The position numbers and the translations under genes were made by a program. From a virus, in the IMG/VR virus record IMGVR_UViG_3300017782_000266, positions 1-21,721 of that record: a stretch of DNA of 21,721 bases, one strand, 5' to 3'. Below the pieces are notes generated by a model that ran no database searches, was not told the DNA's origin, and saw nothing but the letters and a program-made list of their open reading frames with translations. This document shows positions 1 through 7,345 of this stretch, piece after piece (position 1 is the stretch's first letter; each line of letters starts with the position of its first letter).

Positions 1-429
1 ATTATCGTTCTGAGAATAGTCAGCAAAAGCCAATCCAATAGACGGCATTTTAGATGAATCAGATGCGTCAGCCTTGGCAACGGCGATTCTGTTTTGACCG
101 TTGTTAAAGCCAGTGATGTACAGTGGATCGCCCTTAGATACTGCCTCATCAAACCTTACCTCAAGAGTAACTCTGTCTGCGTAATCCCACTCTGTGTCGT
201 AGTCAGTTCCGCTTATTTTTCTAAGCAATTGAAATTGATCTCCACCCGCAGGTACACCTTGTCCGTCAGCACCGTCAACACCATCGACACCAGCTAGTCC
301 CTGAGGTCCAGTAGCACCAGTCTCACCAGTATCCCCTTTTGGACCCTTACTCGTTACAGTAATAGGGGAGTCCGCAGGTGCTGTGATTTCTACCGAGTAA
401 CCATCTTGATTTGTTACTGTAATGCTCAT
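1..429 (-). CDS. Collagen-like tail fibre/appendage protein (partial, C-terminus cut by window edge)
   Basis: The frame is open from an ATG at 429 to the window edge: 143 codons with no stop. After a 26-residue beta-rich start comes a run of Gly-X-Y triplets (about residues 27-53, e.g. GPKGDTGETGATGPQG). A segment with LLRKISGTDYDTEWDY follows, a pattern I associate with phage tail and baseplate proteins, then a beta-rich region. Short collagen-like repeats are typical of trimeric phage fibres, where they form a stalk between an attachment domain and a distal domain. The start overlaps the stop of the upstream gene by 4 bases (ATGA), so the two are probably translationally coupled. The collagen-like repeat is certain; the fibre role is inferred from the repeat and the virion-gene context. 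Confidence 0.75.
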   Translation of the reverse strand, partial: MSITVTNQDGYSVEITAPADSPITVTSKGPKGDTGETGATGPQGLAGVDGVDGADGQGVPAGGDQFQLLRKISGTDYDTEWDYADRVTLEVRFDEAVSKGDPLYITGFNNGQNRIAVAKADASDSSKMPSIGLAFADYSQNDN

Positions 430-896
430 CGACCAGTATTGGTTTGCGTAGCCTCTGAGATGTCTTGATTTACCCTAAAGCCACCTCTTAAGATTGTGGT
501 GTGCACATCAACCCCCGTAACAGCGTTTGGCTTGATCTGCTGTAAGTCGTAGATGTAGCTACCAGCTGGAACCTCTCTCATGGTGGCTGCAGTTGCAGTG
601 ATCGTAACGTTGCCGCTATCATCGACAACAAACTCCTCAAAGCTTCTCTCTTGACCCTTAGCATCAACAGCTCTAGATCCTACCCCCTTGGTGCCCAGAA
701 TCAATCCAGAAGCCCCCTTAGCTGTTGCCGAGGTACCACCAGTTCTAACCTGCATAACGAAGCTGTAGTTGTCCGTCACGAGTGGTAGGGCTACGCCATC
801 TGAATCCTTAAGAGTTACAGTCAGAGAAAAGGTATCTCCCAATCTACATGTAATGTCAAGCTTTTCGCTTACGTCTAAGTTTACCTTCTTTGCCAT
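426..896 (-). CDS. Putative virion (baseplate/tail-associated) protein, 156 aa
   Basis: This 156-residue protein begins MAKKVNLDVSEKLDITCRLG. It is predicted to be mostly beta-strand: a first segment GDTFSLTVTLKDSDG, then YSFVMQVRT and VDDSGNVTITATAATM, and a late segment SYIYDLQQ. This alternation resembles the N-terminal beta domain of phage upper-baseplate proteins, in which a short strand pair is followed by a 'ytf.lqvr' strand. The start lies one base after the portal stop, and the stop overlaps the start of the collagen-like gene by 4 bases. The position between portal and fibre supports a structural role. The exact function is not recognisable. Confidence 0.6.
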   Translation of the reverse strand: MAKKVNLDVSEKLDITCRLGDTFSLTVTLKDSDGVALPLVTDNYSFVMQVRTGGTSATAKGASGLILGTKGVGSRAVDAKGQERSFEEFVVDDSGNVTITATAATMREVPAGSYIYDLQQIKPNAVTGVDVHTTILRGGFRVNQDISEATQTNTGR

Positions 897-897
897 T

Positions 898-3306
898 TTA
901 GATCATAGGTATTTGAGGTTCCTTACCCTTTCTCTTGTCGATAAGCTTGGCCTGTTCTTCAGCCTGCTTCTTAACTCTATCGTCCTTCTTGGTTTCTTTG
1001 AACACCTCAATCTTCTCCTTAAACTCTTGATCGTCAGTCTTGAATCCGAGGGTGGCTTGAGCTCTGATAAGTTCAATCTCTCTTCTGTACTGATGTCTAA
1101 CTTCTTCAAGCTGCATCTCCATCTGAGTCTTAAGCTGCATCTTCTGCTGTTCCATCTGAAACTCAGTCTGCATACGCTGCTGCTCAGCCTGAGCTGCTGC
1201 CTGTTGAGCTTGCTGTGCCTGTTGAGCTTGCATTTGAGAGTTCTGCTGAGCTTGCTCTTGCTGCTCCTTCATTCTCTTCTTTCGTCTAGCAATGAGAAGG
1301 CGTTCGGCTTGATTGACGTCCTTGAGACTTCTGATAGCCATGGCGTCTTCCAGGTCGATCTGTTGTTGAGCCAGTGATTGCTGAATGTTCTGTTCGAGAT
1401 ATACTTTCTCTTGATCCTCCATCTCCTTCTTGATCATCACCCCGAAGTTGTACATAGGGAGATCTGAGAATCCAGAAAGAGCAGACATGTTCTCCTTACC
1501 GATCGCATTCTGATAGATCTGCATAAGGATAGATTCAGGCGGGATGATCTGAAGACATCTCACGATGTCCTGACACACTTGCTTGAACAGAATCGTAGAA
1601 GCATTTGTGATGTCGTACGTAGCGTTATTCCCAGCTGCGATAGCTTGCTGCTGCACACCGACGAGCGTGTCCCCTTTCGGAGTAGACGCATCCATCATCT
1701 CGTTAATCCCCGTAGTGTCACGGATCATCTTGAGATAGTGGTTATACAGAGTGATTAGCTCATTGATGTTGCGGATGCTGTTGGGTATCTGCTGAATAGG
1801 AGCCCCTTGGAATCCACCCTCTGAGTTCTTGCTTCTGTAGTAGAACACACCCGTTTGCTCGTAGATGTCGTGCAGCTCAAGCGGCTGCAACTCCCCACCC
1901 TTACCGAGCTGAACGTTCTCAAGTCCTTCAATGTCAATGATCAAGCCATCAGGCTTAGCCTTAGCGATGGACTGCTGGATCTTGAGGTGAGTGATCTGGA
2001 GCATGTCCGCAAACCCGATGCACCCCTCCACCATGCTCTTGGGCATCATATCCCTCAAGTTGGTTGCAACGACAGAGTAAGACATGCGAGCCCTAGTCAC
2101 ATCGTGCATGTTTCTTGGGACGTTCGTCTTAAGCCCATAGTTGACTAGGTAGTCACAGTCTAGGACAAGCATACCTCCATATACAGAGGAGATCTCCATC
2201 TTGTGAGGGGTGCGTTCGTACACACCCTTGTTGGACTTCTCCTTGTACTCGTAACCTTCGTAATAGAAACCAGTGTTCCCGTACTGATTCTCCTTCTCCT
2301 CGAAGTACATGCAGTCCACTGAGATGAACTCAAAGTCCAAAACGTCAACCATATACTCCTCATAACCATATACGTTCCTACCGAGCGTGTCGTCGTAGTA
2401 AACCTGGTTGAGCTTATTGTAGTCGCTGTTGTGGTGCTTAGACTTCTGAGCTATCTTCTTGTACTCTTCATCAGTAAGTTCATCACCAGCGATACGCTTC
2501 AGCTCTTGAATGGATATGGTTCTGATGTGACCAGCGTACACCATGTCCGAGAAGTTCGGATCGTCTGTAGAGCTATGGATAAACTTAACAGGGTCTACGT
2601 AAGAGGTCTTAATCCCGTACGTAGGGTCGTTGTCTCTCTTGACAACAGCCATACCTAAGGCGACCAAATCCTGAACACATCTTCTGTAGATGTTGTCAGA
2701 GAAGTCGTTCCACTCAAGAGTCAGGTTCGTAGCGATCTGCCCAGCAACCTCAGCATCTGTCTTAATGTTTGTGTCGATAAGAATCTCTGCCTCCTCCATA
2801 GTGTCAGGAAGATTGTCTGGGTCTTGGTCGAGAACCAATCCACCAGTCATCTCCTTAAGGGCCTTGAGCTGATCCTTCATCTGGACCTGGTTCATGATCC
2901 GCTGCTTCTGCTTATTCTTAGCAGAAGTAGATATTGGATCGATGGCCTCCAGGTTTGGGTACGGTGATCTAGAGAGAATCTTGTTCACTACGATACGAGC
3001 GAACTTAGGGAGGATAGGGACTGGGGTGTAGTCCAGGTTGATCAGAGATCCATCCCCGTTATTGGGGTCTAGAGACGTCAGGATCTGCTTATAGATCGTG
3101 GTGTCCTGTACGCCATTGGCGTAGTCTCTATTCTTCTCAAATGTCTTAGCTCTCTTCTTGTAAAGAGATTGCTCGTCCTGAATCTTTCCCCACTGATTCT
3201 CAATAGCCTTCGCGTACTTCATCCCATAGTCCTGAGACATCTTGGTCTCCCGTGAGGCTAGAGGATCGGGAAAGTTCTTTGAATACTTCCTAGTGTTATT
3301 ATACAT
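898..3306 (-). CDS. Portal protein
   Basis: An 802-residue protein directly downstream of the large terminase, the usual portal position. The N-terminal half has portal-like features: a charged helical start, DYTPVPILPKFARIVVNKIL (about residues 90-110), then a mixed alpha/beta core with YVDPVKFIHSSTDDPNFSDM and the segment MIRDTTGINEMMD, which is typical of portal families. The last ~150 residues form a long Gln/Ala/Glu/Lys-rich coiled coil with runs of QQAQQ, then a charged tail. It would fit a P22-type extended portal barrel reaching into the capsid. Portals form the dodecameric DNA gateway at one capsid vertex. The length is at the high end for the family. A TATATTTG box lies 29 bases upstream of the start. 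Confidence 0.88.
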   Translation of the reverse strand: MYNNTRKYSKNFPDPLASRETKMSQDYGMKYAKAIENQWGKIQDEQSLYKKRAKTFEKNRDYANGVQDTTIYKQILTSLDPNNGDGSLINLDYTPVPILPKFARIVVNKILSRSPYPNLEAIDPISTSAKNKQKQRIMNQVQMKDQLKALKEMTGGLVLDQDPDNLPDTMEEAEILIDTNIKTDAEVAGQIATNLTLEWNDFSDNIYRRCVQDLVALGMAVVKRDNDPTYGIKTSYVDPVKFIHSSTDDPNFSDMVYAGHIRTISIQELKRIAGDELTDEEYKKIAQKSKHHNSDYNKLNQVYYDDTLGRNVYGYEEYMVDVLDFEFISVDCMYFEEKENQYGNTGFYYEGYEYKEKSNKGVYERTPHKMEISSVYGGMLVLDCDYLVNYGLKTNVPRNMHDVTRARMSYSVVATNLRDMMPKSMVEGCIGFADMLQITHLKIQQSIAKAKPDGLIIDIEGLENVQLGKGGELQPLELHDIYEQTGVFYYRSKNSEGGFQGAPIQQIPNSIRNINELITLYNHYLKMIRDTTGINEMMDASTPKGDTLVGVQQQAIAAGNNATYDITNASTILFKQVCQDIVRCLQIIPPESILMQIYQNAIGKENMSALSGFSDLPMYNFGVMIKKEMEDQEKVYLEQNIQQSLAQQQIDLEDAMAIRSLKDVNQAERLLIARRKKRMKEQQEQAQQNSQMQAQQAQQAQQAAAQAEQQRMQTEFQMEQQKMQLKTQMEMQLEEVRHQYRREIELIRAQATLGFKTDDQEFKEKIEVFKETKKDDRVKKQAEEQAKLIDKRKGKEPQIPMI

Positions 3307-3335
3307 TCCGCGAAGTCATGAATTGCATGCAGTTG

Positions 3336-3343
3336 CAAATATA
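3336..3343 (-). promoter_or_regulatory. Bacteroidota-type -7 box (TATATTTG) before the portal gene
   Basis: On the minus strand the 52-base gap between terminase and portal contains CTATATTTGC, a perfect match to the TAnnTTTG consensus of Bacteroidota housekeeping promoters. The upstream -33 element is weak: TTC with a 21-base spacer instead of TTG. The same ten-base form, CTAT(A/C)TTTGC, occurs in two other minus-strand gaps (12675 and 14556). Transcription would start about 20-25 bases before the portal ATG. Confidence 0.55.
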
Positions 3344-3358
3344 GTGGAAATCCTATGT

Positions 3359-5455
3359 TTACTTGAACCTCCGCAAGAAGACCCTTTCAGAGAAGTCTGA
3401 TGGTGGTCTTTTGGGTTTCGCCTTCTGAGCTCCTAGGAGAGCCAGCCCAGAACTAATCGTAAGGTCAAACTTAGTTCTGTTGTCGATCTTGTACCCAATC
3501 CAGTCCTCAAGAGTTCGATTAAAGTACATCTTCCCATGCTCCCCAGTCTCCCTGTTTATGCCTACGTGATCGTGGATGTATGATTCGATGGCGTGAGCGT
3601 GAGACTGAATCACATCCTGAGAGTTGGAGGGAATACCCTTGGTCTTAGTTCTGGCGCTACCACCGCTAGTGAGGTGCTCAGGTCTATCCATTAAGTAGCC
3701 GTCGTAACCTCTTGATTCAAAGTACCTTGCGATACCGTACTTGTTGTTTTCAATTAAGATTGGGTACCCGTAGAAGAATGCTGCCTTAAGCACGTCCTCG
3801 TAGAAAATCTTAGCTAGAGGCGGACGGGATGCATACTCAACCACAAACATGTTCGATGGGTGCTCCATGTGAAACTTGTTGTAGAGATGTAGCGCTCCCT
3901 TCGACCCCCGTCCGTCGACGGTGGCATCAAGGTCGTAGGAGTCAACCCCGCCTACCCCCAGCTCTGCATTCGGTGCAACGAGCTTTCCTCGCTGTTCAAT
4001 CTTTTGATTCCTTAGTTCAGCAGGCGGCATCCATGCAACCCTAAACCTACCCTTGGGGTCTGGGTCGAATAGAACCTCAGTGTCCTGCTCTCCGTTCTTC
4101 CAAACGAAGTTTCCCCGTACCACAGGGTTAGGGAAGAGTTCGTCATTGTACTGTATCTGTTCGTAGATCTGGCCGATGTTGAACAGACTCCCGTCGATAC
4201 TATCTCTGAACGCCTCGTCTGTACTGAACGGAAACTGTCGGGTTACCTCGTTGAGTTCTGAGGGGTCTCCTTTAAGACTCTCCCTTTCGTTCTTAAGATA
4301 CGTTTTAGCCCCGATAGTAATACTATCCCCATCAAGCCCGTCCACAGGGCTATCAGGATCGTCAACGATGGGTCGACCGTGTCGGTCAAAAAATCCTTCA
4401 AGTGATTCATGGGCTGGTATGAATAGTCGGTAGAGACCAGATCTAGTCCTACCGTTTGCGTTTCTTTCTTCTGGATTGGAGTCCTCCCAAAGGTCTTTGT
4501 ACTCCCTCCCCCCTTTGTCCATGGGGTTTACAGTGGAGCCGACCAAAGCCTTCCCTACGATCTTTCTACCCACGATAAGACATGTGCGCTGGATTCTCCA
4601 AGCGTCACGAATGTCTGTAGGTTTCTCCCACTTGCCAGCCTCGTCTAGATACAGGATGTGAAGCTTCTCACCATCGTATGCATTGTTGGTGGTGTTCTTC
4701 CAGTTGATCAGCGTATTAAGAGCCTCGCCTGTCTGCGTAGTCTTATTGTTCTTCGTGATTCTCTTAGACGGCTCGCGAAAAGCCAGCTCCATGCGCGGAT
4801 TGGTCGTTCCATCCTGAATGGGTTTGAAGAAGAAGGGGTAGTGCCTGAACATCTGCACAACCTTCTTCATGAATATATTCTCCTGGGCGTCCTTACCAGT
4901 CTTTGACTGTATCCCCAAGAGCTTGTCTTTGACCTGTGTGGCTTCGTCTAGAAGCACAGCAGAGCAGATGTTAGTGTATCCGCTCCGCCTACATTTAGTA
5001 TACAGCTGCCCGATACATCGGGGGTCCGCCTCACACGCAGCCAAATGTACGAAAATATCCCTTTGGAAATCTAGGTAGTCTGGTGAACCAATATCCATCT
5101 TGGTCCACTGAAGCATCATGTAGTGCCTGCCCGTAATATACGTAGGCCTGCCCGCGTTGTAAAACCAAAAGCCCTCACGACGACGACGAAACTCCTCCTC
5201 GATATATGGACGGAACTTCTCACGGAACTCTCTAGGCGACTCGGCCCACTCATCCATACTCTTAATCCGAAGCAGCTCCTTTGGCATAGGAAGCCTCTCC
5301 CACAACTGCAGGTCGTTTGGACGTCCATATCCTTCAATCTCCTCTTCGGGAGGCTGAGCGGGAAGTGCAATGTCAAGATCCCCAATCCGAACAATCTCTC
5401 CCTCCGTACCGTTGGGACAAATCTGGATAATATATTCATCAGTAGACTTGGCCAT
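3359..5455 (-). CDS. terL: Terminase large subunit (packaging ATPase and nuclease)
   Basis: A 698-residue protein with the two-domain terminase layout. The ATPase half has an adenine-pocket-like stretch (NAGRPTYITGRHYMMLQW, ~100-117), a divergent Walker A KCRRSGYT (154-161), Walker B LHILYLDEAG with D271-E272, and a coupling motif GSTVN (306-310). The nuclease half has an RNase H-like acidic segment VGGVDSYDLDATVDG (about 501-515), a second acidic site near LIENNKYG (567-574) and NSQDVIQSHAHAIESYI (611-627). The Walker A places Lys first and Tyr where Lys is usual, much like lambda gpA (KSARVGYS). The motor drives DNA through the portal encoded just downstream and cuts concatemers. The start overlaps the upstream 67-aa gene by 17 bases. 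No small terminase subunit was recognised nearby. Confidence 0.93.
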   Translation of the reverse strand: MAKSTDEYIIQICPNGTEGEIVRIGDLDIALPAQPPEEEIEGYGRPNDLQLWERLPMPKELLRIKSMDEWAESPREFREKFRPYIEEEFRRRREGFWFYNAGRPTYITGRHYMMLQWTKMDIGSPDYLDFQRDIFVHLAACEADPRCIGQLYTKCRRSGYTNICSAVLLDEATQVKDKLLGIQSKTGKDAQENIFMKKVVQMFRHYPFFFKPIQDGTTNPRMELAFREPSKRITKNNKTTQTGEALNTLINWKNTTNNAYDGEKLHILYLDEAGKWEKPTDIRDAWRIQRTCLIVGRKIVGKALVGSTVNPMDKGGREYKDLWEDSNPEERNANGRTRSGLYRLFIPAHESLEGFFDRHGRPIVDDPDSPVDGLDGDSITIGAKTYLKNERESLKGDPSELNEVTRQFPFSTDEAFRDSIDGSLFNIGQIYEQIQYNDELFPNPVVRGNFVWKNGEQDTEVLFDPDPKGRFRVAWMPPAELRNQKIEQRGKLVAPNAELGVGGVDSYDLDATVDGRGSKGALHLYNKFHMEHPSNMFVVEYASRPPLAKIFYEDVLKAAFFYGYPILIENNKYGIARYFESRGYDGYLMDRPEHLTSGGSARTKTKGIPSNSQDVIQSHAHAIESYIHDHVGINRETGEHGKMYFNRTLEDWIGYKIDNRTKFDLTISSGLALLGAQKAKPKRPPSDFSERVFLRRFK

Positions 5456-5642
5456 ACCGATTGCTCCTGAAGCTAGGGGCTCCAGACTTTGGATCTTTTA
5501 ACTCCATGTACTTACCACATGGACATTTAACATCATGGACAACCTTTCCGTCTACCATCTTGATAGACGCCTTGTCTCTTGATTCTTCGTGCTCTGAACA
5601 CGGACATACATACTTAGCCATAAGACATTGATATTCAGTCAT
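5439..5642 (-). CDS. Small zinc-ribbon-like protein, 67 aa
   Basis: This short gene overlaps the terminase start by 17 bases. It has two cysteine knuckles, CPCSEHEESR (residues 13-22) and CPCGKYM (about 40-46), separated by a strand-rich VDGKVVHDV segment. This is the geometry of a zinc ribbon. The ATG at 5642 lies only two bases past the 3' end of tRNA-Arg, so any ribosome-binding sequence would be inside the tRNA. The internal ATG at 5621 (MAKYVCPC) is therefore an attractive alternative start, giving 60 residues. Function unknown. A role as small terminase subunit or transcription factor is possible by position, but nothing in the sequence proves it. Confidence 0.6.
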   Translation of the reverse strand: MTEYQCLMAKYVCPCSEHEESRDKASIKMVDGKVVHDVKCPCGKYMELKDPKSGAPSFRSNRYGQVY

Positions 5643-5644
5643 TG

Positions 5645-5716
5645 TACCCCCACCTGGAATCGAACCAAGATTACCGCTTTAGAAGAGCGGAGTTTTATCC
5701 GTTAAACTATAGGGGC
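5645..5716 (-). tRNA. tRNA-Arg (anticodon UCU)
   Basis: A complete cloverleaf reads on the minus strand. The acceptor is GCCCCTA with TGGGGGT (two G-U pairs). The D stem is GTTT/AAAC with GG in the loop. The anticodon stem is CCGCT/AGCGG around loop CTTCTAA, which places TCT at 34-36. The variable loop is four bases, and the T arm is CTTGG-TTCGATT-CCAGG. The discriminator is A and no CCA is encoded. It would decode AGA (and AGG by wobble) arginine codons. It sits between the HNH gene and the 67-aa gene, in the same orientation. Confidence 0.92.
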
Positions 5717-5721
5717 AGTAG

Positions 5722-6069
5722 TTATTTCTTTTTCCTCCTTTCGTAGGTCTTTCTTCTATGACAGTTAGCGCATCTGACGTCACACTTCCTGATCTCGTTC
5801 TTTATAGCTTCTATGCTGTAAGAGTTGTTAACCATGTCGGCGACGTTCTTGATCTTCTTACCTCTGACGTGATCGAACTCAAGGACTATAGGGTCTGACT
5901 CTCCGCAATCAACGCAGTCGAAAAGAACCTTAACCCTACGAACAAACTCTCTCGCCCACTTCCTTCTACTCCTATTACGCTTCAAGCTTCTTTCTTTGTA
6001 AAGAGCCTTGTAGCGCTGATAGTGATCCTTGCTAGCCCTGCTTTGATCTTCCTTGCTTTTGTAAGCCAT
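5722..6069 (-). CDS. HNH endonuclease (probable free-standing homing endonuclease)
   Basis: A 115-residue protein with a very basic N-terminal half (residues 1-45, Lys/Arg-rich, probably DNA-contacting), then a compact HNH domain. Zinc knuckles are C52-x2-C55 (CVDC) and C100-x2-C103 (CANCH). The central FDH at 65-67 precedes RGKKIKNVADMV, and the final N102-x-H104 lies in RCANCHRRKT. This arrangement is standard for small phage HNH nucleases, which nick or cut DNA. It lies between two tRNA-type sequences and close to the terminase, a common insertion context for mobile endonucleases. It could also be a packaging-associated HNH protein, since such proteins are often encoded beside terL. No intron boundaries are visible. 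Confidence 0.85.
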   Translation of the reverse strand: MAYKSKEDQSRASKDHYQRYKALYKERSLKRNRSRRKWAREFVRRVKVLFDCVDCGESDPIVLEFDHVRGKKIKNVADMVNNSYSIEAIKNEIRKCDVRCANCHRRKTYERRKKK

Positions 6070-6071
6070 AG

Positions 6072-6203
6072 TTAACGACCCTGACCTCTGTTAGCCTTCA
6101 CGTAGTTCTTAGACCTCTTTTGCTTAGAGTACTTGGTTTTAGCGTGCACACCCTTTCTTCGCACGCGCTTGGACTTGTAACCTGATTGTTGAACTTTAGC
6201 CAT
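6072..6203 (-). CDS. Very small basic protein, 43 aa
   Basis: A 43-codon frame from the ATG at 6203, ending two bases before the HNH start. It is extremely basic (KSKRVRRKGVHAKTKYSKQK, then SKNYVKANRGQGR). The pattern (R/K)RKGVHAKTK...SKNYxK...RGQGR resembles small unknown proteins I associate with phages of Bacteroidota, often near packaging genes. It has no hydrophobic segment or cysteines and is likely to bind nucleic acid or be disordered. It may be a DNA-associated head protein or nucleic-acid chaperone; no function can be assigned from sequence. Confidence 0.65.
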   Translation of the reverse strand: MAKVQQSGYKSKRVRRKGVHAKTKYSKQKRSKNYVKANRGQGR

Positions 6204-6216
6204 GATATTAAATTTG

Positions 6217-6293
6217 TCCGCAAGGTGGGACTTGAACCCACATGTAACCAGTTACCCTTTCAACAAGGTATAAGCTTGAGGGGATACTTGCGG
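6217..6293 (-). tRNA. Abnormal tRNA-like sequence, anticodon uncertain
   Basis: The ends are convincing: a perfect 7-bp acceptor CCGCAAG/CTTGCGG, a perfect 5-bp T stem GTGGG/CCCAC with canonical loop TTCAAGT, and discriminator A. The interior is odd. No normal D arm or GG pair can be drawn in the 16 bases after the acceptor. The best anticodon stem, TACCT/GGGTA, encloses eight bases (TGTTGAAA) instead of seven. It is followed by a small GTAAC/GTTAC hairpin like a class II variable arm. UGA (Ser) is one possible anticodon; an alternative stem CAAG/CTTG would present UAU. It may be a divergent tRNA, a decaying one, or a tRNA-like regulatory RNA. Confidence 0.55.
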
Positions 6294-6300
6294 TGTAAAG

Positions 6301-6591
6301 TTACTTAGAGAATCGTTCCGCGAACCCCCCTGAGTAATCTTTTTCTTGTTCTATCTCTCCGCTTTGTTTCAGATCCCTTACCATCTGCTCAAGCCTTTGC
6401 CTCTCAACAAGCAGTTCTTTGGCGTCTACGGCGGTCTGTTTGATGGACTGAAGCTCAGCCTTTCTGGAGGAACCTCCAGCATCTGGGTCTACAGGCTTCT
6501 TGATCTCTTCGATCATGTTGTTGATGGCGATCTCCATGCTGTGCATGAGCTTCTCCGCAGCATCAATCGTTGTGAACTTCTTCCTCGACAT
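6301..6591 (-). CDS. Hypothetical helical protein, 96 aa
   Basis: I place the start at the ATG at 6591 (MSRKKFTTIDAAEKLMHSM) because a longer reading frame would run far into the GroES-like gene upstream. Even so the two overlap by 29 bases. The protein is almost entirely predicted helix, with a heptad-like charged stretch (residues ~48-80, e.g. AKELLVERQRLEQMVRDLKQ). This suggests a short coiled-coil dimer. It may be a head-assembly or scaffold-like accessory, but there is no recognisable family signature. Confidence 0.6.
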   Translation of the reverse strand: MSRKKFTTIDAAEKLMHSMEIAINNMIEEIKKPVDPDAGGSSRKAELQSIKQTAVDAKELLVERQRLEQMVRDLKQSGEIEQEKDYSGGFAERFSK

Positions 6592-7165
6592 AAAGCAAAT
6601 CTTCAGCTCTGGTTCTGTAGTACTCCTTACCGTCAATCTTAAGTCTGTAGTCACGGTTCTTTGCGAACCCAACAACAGCCCCTGCAGACAACCCCATGTA
6701 GTCGGTCTCCTCATTGCCGTAGACAAGTCTGCCCTTAGTCGGCAGCTTCTCTTCTAGCTCCACCATGTCGATAAGATCTGACGGGAACTCCTCCTCTTCT
6801 TCTACAGCTTCGAGCAAGGTCCACCCACCAAGGGTCTTAATCTCACCTGTGTCTTGACACTTGAATGCAATGGCTTGTGAGTTGATGGCCTCGGGGTCGT
6901 ACTTAACAATATAGTGGTCGTCCTCACCTGTGAGCGGCTGGCCACCCTGCATAACCACAAGGTGGTGGAAGTACAGAGTATCCCCTGGCTTGACTCCTGT
7001 GTTGTACTTAAATGGGGCTGCGACTACAGGACCTTCGTTGACCCTGTACTCAAACTCCCCCATCTCAAATCGAGTGTCTATGTACAGTTCTAGACCACTG
7101 TCAGTTTTGATCGTGTCGTTGATGAGCTTCTTCAGCTCGACGACAAAGAAGTTGAACGTTTTCAT
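6563..7165 (-). CDS. GroES/Cpn10-like co-chaperonin
   Basis: A 200-residue, mainly beta protein. Its first strand block is FNFFVVELKKLINDTIKTDS. A central segment, NEGPVVAAPFKYNTGVKPGD then TLYFHHLVV, matches the 'G.Vvavg.....v..GD.V.f' core of GroES. A mobile-loop-like stretch (QPLTGEDDHY) follows, and the C-terminal part has GAVVGFAKNRDYRLKIDGKE and then YYRTRAEDLLYVEEE, matching the final 'D.LYV' strands. It is about twice GroES length, with an acidic insert (EAVEEEEEFPSDLIDMVELE). Phage Cpn10-like proteins (for example T4 gp31) replace host GroES during folding of the major capsid protein. The late-gene location fits. The family call is by pattern and was not aligned. Confidence 0.68.
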   Translation of the reverse strand: MKTFNFFVVELKKLINDTIKTDSGLELYIDTRFEMGEFEYRVNEGPVVAAPFKYNTGVKPGDTLYFHHLVVMQGGQPLTGEDDHYIVKYDPEAINSQAIAFKCQDTGEIKTLGGWTLLEAVEEEEEFPSDLIDMVELEEKLPTKGRLVYGNEETDYMGLSAGAVVGFAKNRDYRLKIDGKEYYRTRAEDLLYVEEEVHND

Positions 7166-7188
7166 TATATAGTGTATTGAATTTCATG

Positions 7189-7344
7189 TCACTTATAAGG
7201 GAAGAGCTTGTTTAGTTTCTCTTGCCTCTTCTTGCATCCGCAGTCCTTAACTGTGGACTTAACAACCTTCTGAACGCCCGTCACCTCCAGGAACCTAGCT
7301 ATGCTATCTCCCACCCCCTTAGGAATCTTCTTCTCTTTACTCAC
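7189..7344 (-). CDS. Small Cys-containing protein, 51 aa (GTG start)
   Basis: The reading frame starts with GTG at 7344, one base after the stop of the previous gene, and ends at TGA 7191-7189. The sequence begins VSKEKKIPKGVGDSIARFLE, continues VTGVQKVVKSTV, and ends KDCGCKKRQEKLNKLFPYK. The DCGCxxRxEKLNxLFPY tail resembles small unknown proteins I associate with phages of Bacteroidota, which supports a real gene despite its size. There are only two cysteines (CGC). They could coordinate a metal in a dimer, but that is speculation. Confidence 0.65.
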   Translation of the reverse strand: MSKEKKIPKGVGDSIARFLEVTGVQKVVKSTVKDCGCKKRQEKLNKLFPYK

Positions 7345-7345
7345 G

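Noticed and set aside
769-1377. Long Leu/Ser-rich plus-strand open frame antisense to the portal gene
   Set aside because: It mirrors the Gln/Glu/Lys-rich coiled-coil codons of the portal C-terminus; its low-complexity composition is that of an antisense shadow.
7166-7188. TATAAT-like sequence before the GroES-like gene on the minus strand
   Set aside because: The gap is only 22 bases within an operon, and the sequence lacks the TAnnTTTG box seen elsewhere and a -33 element.
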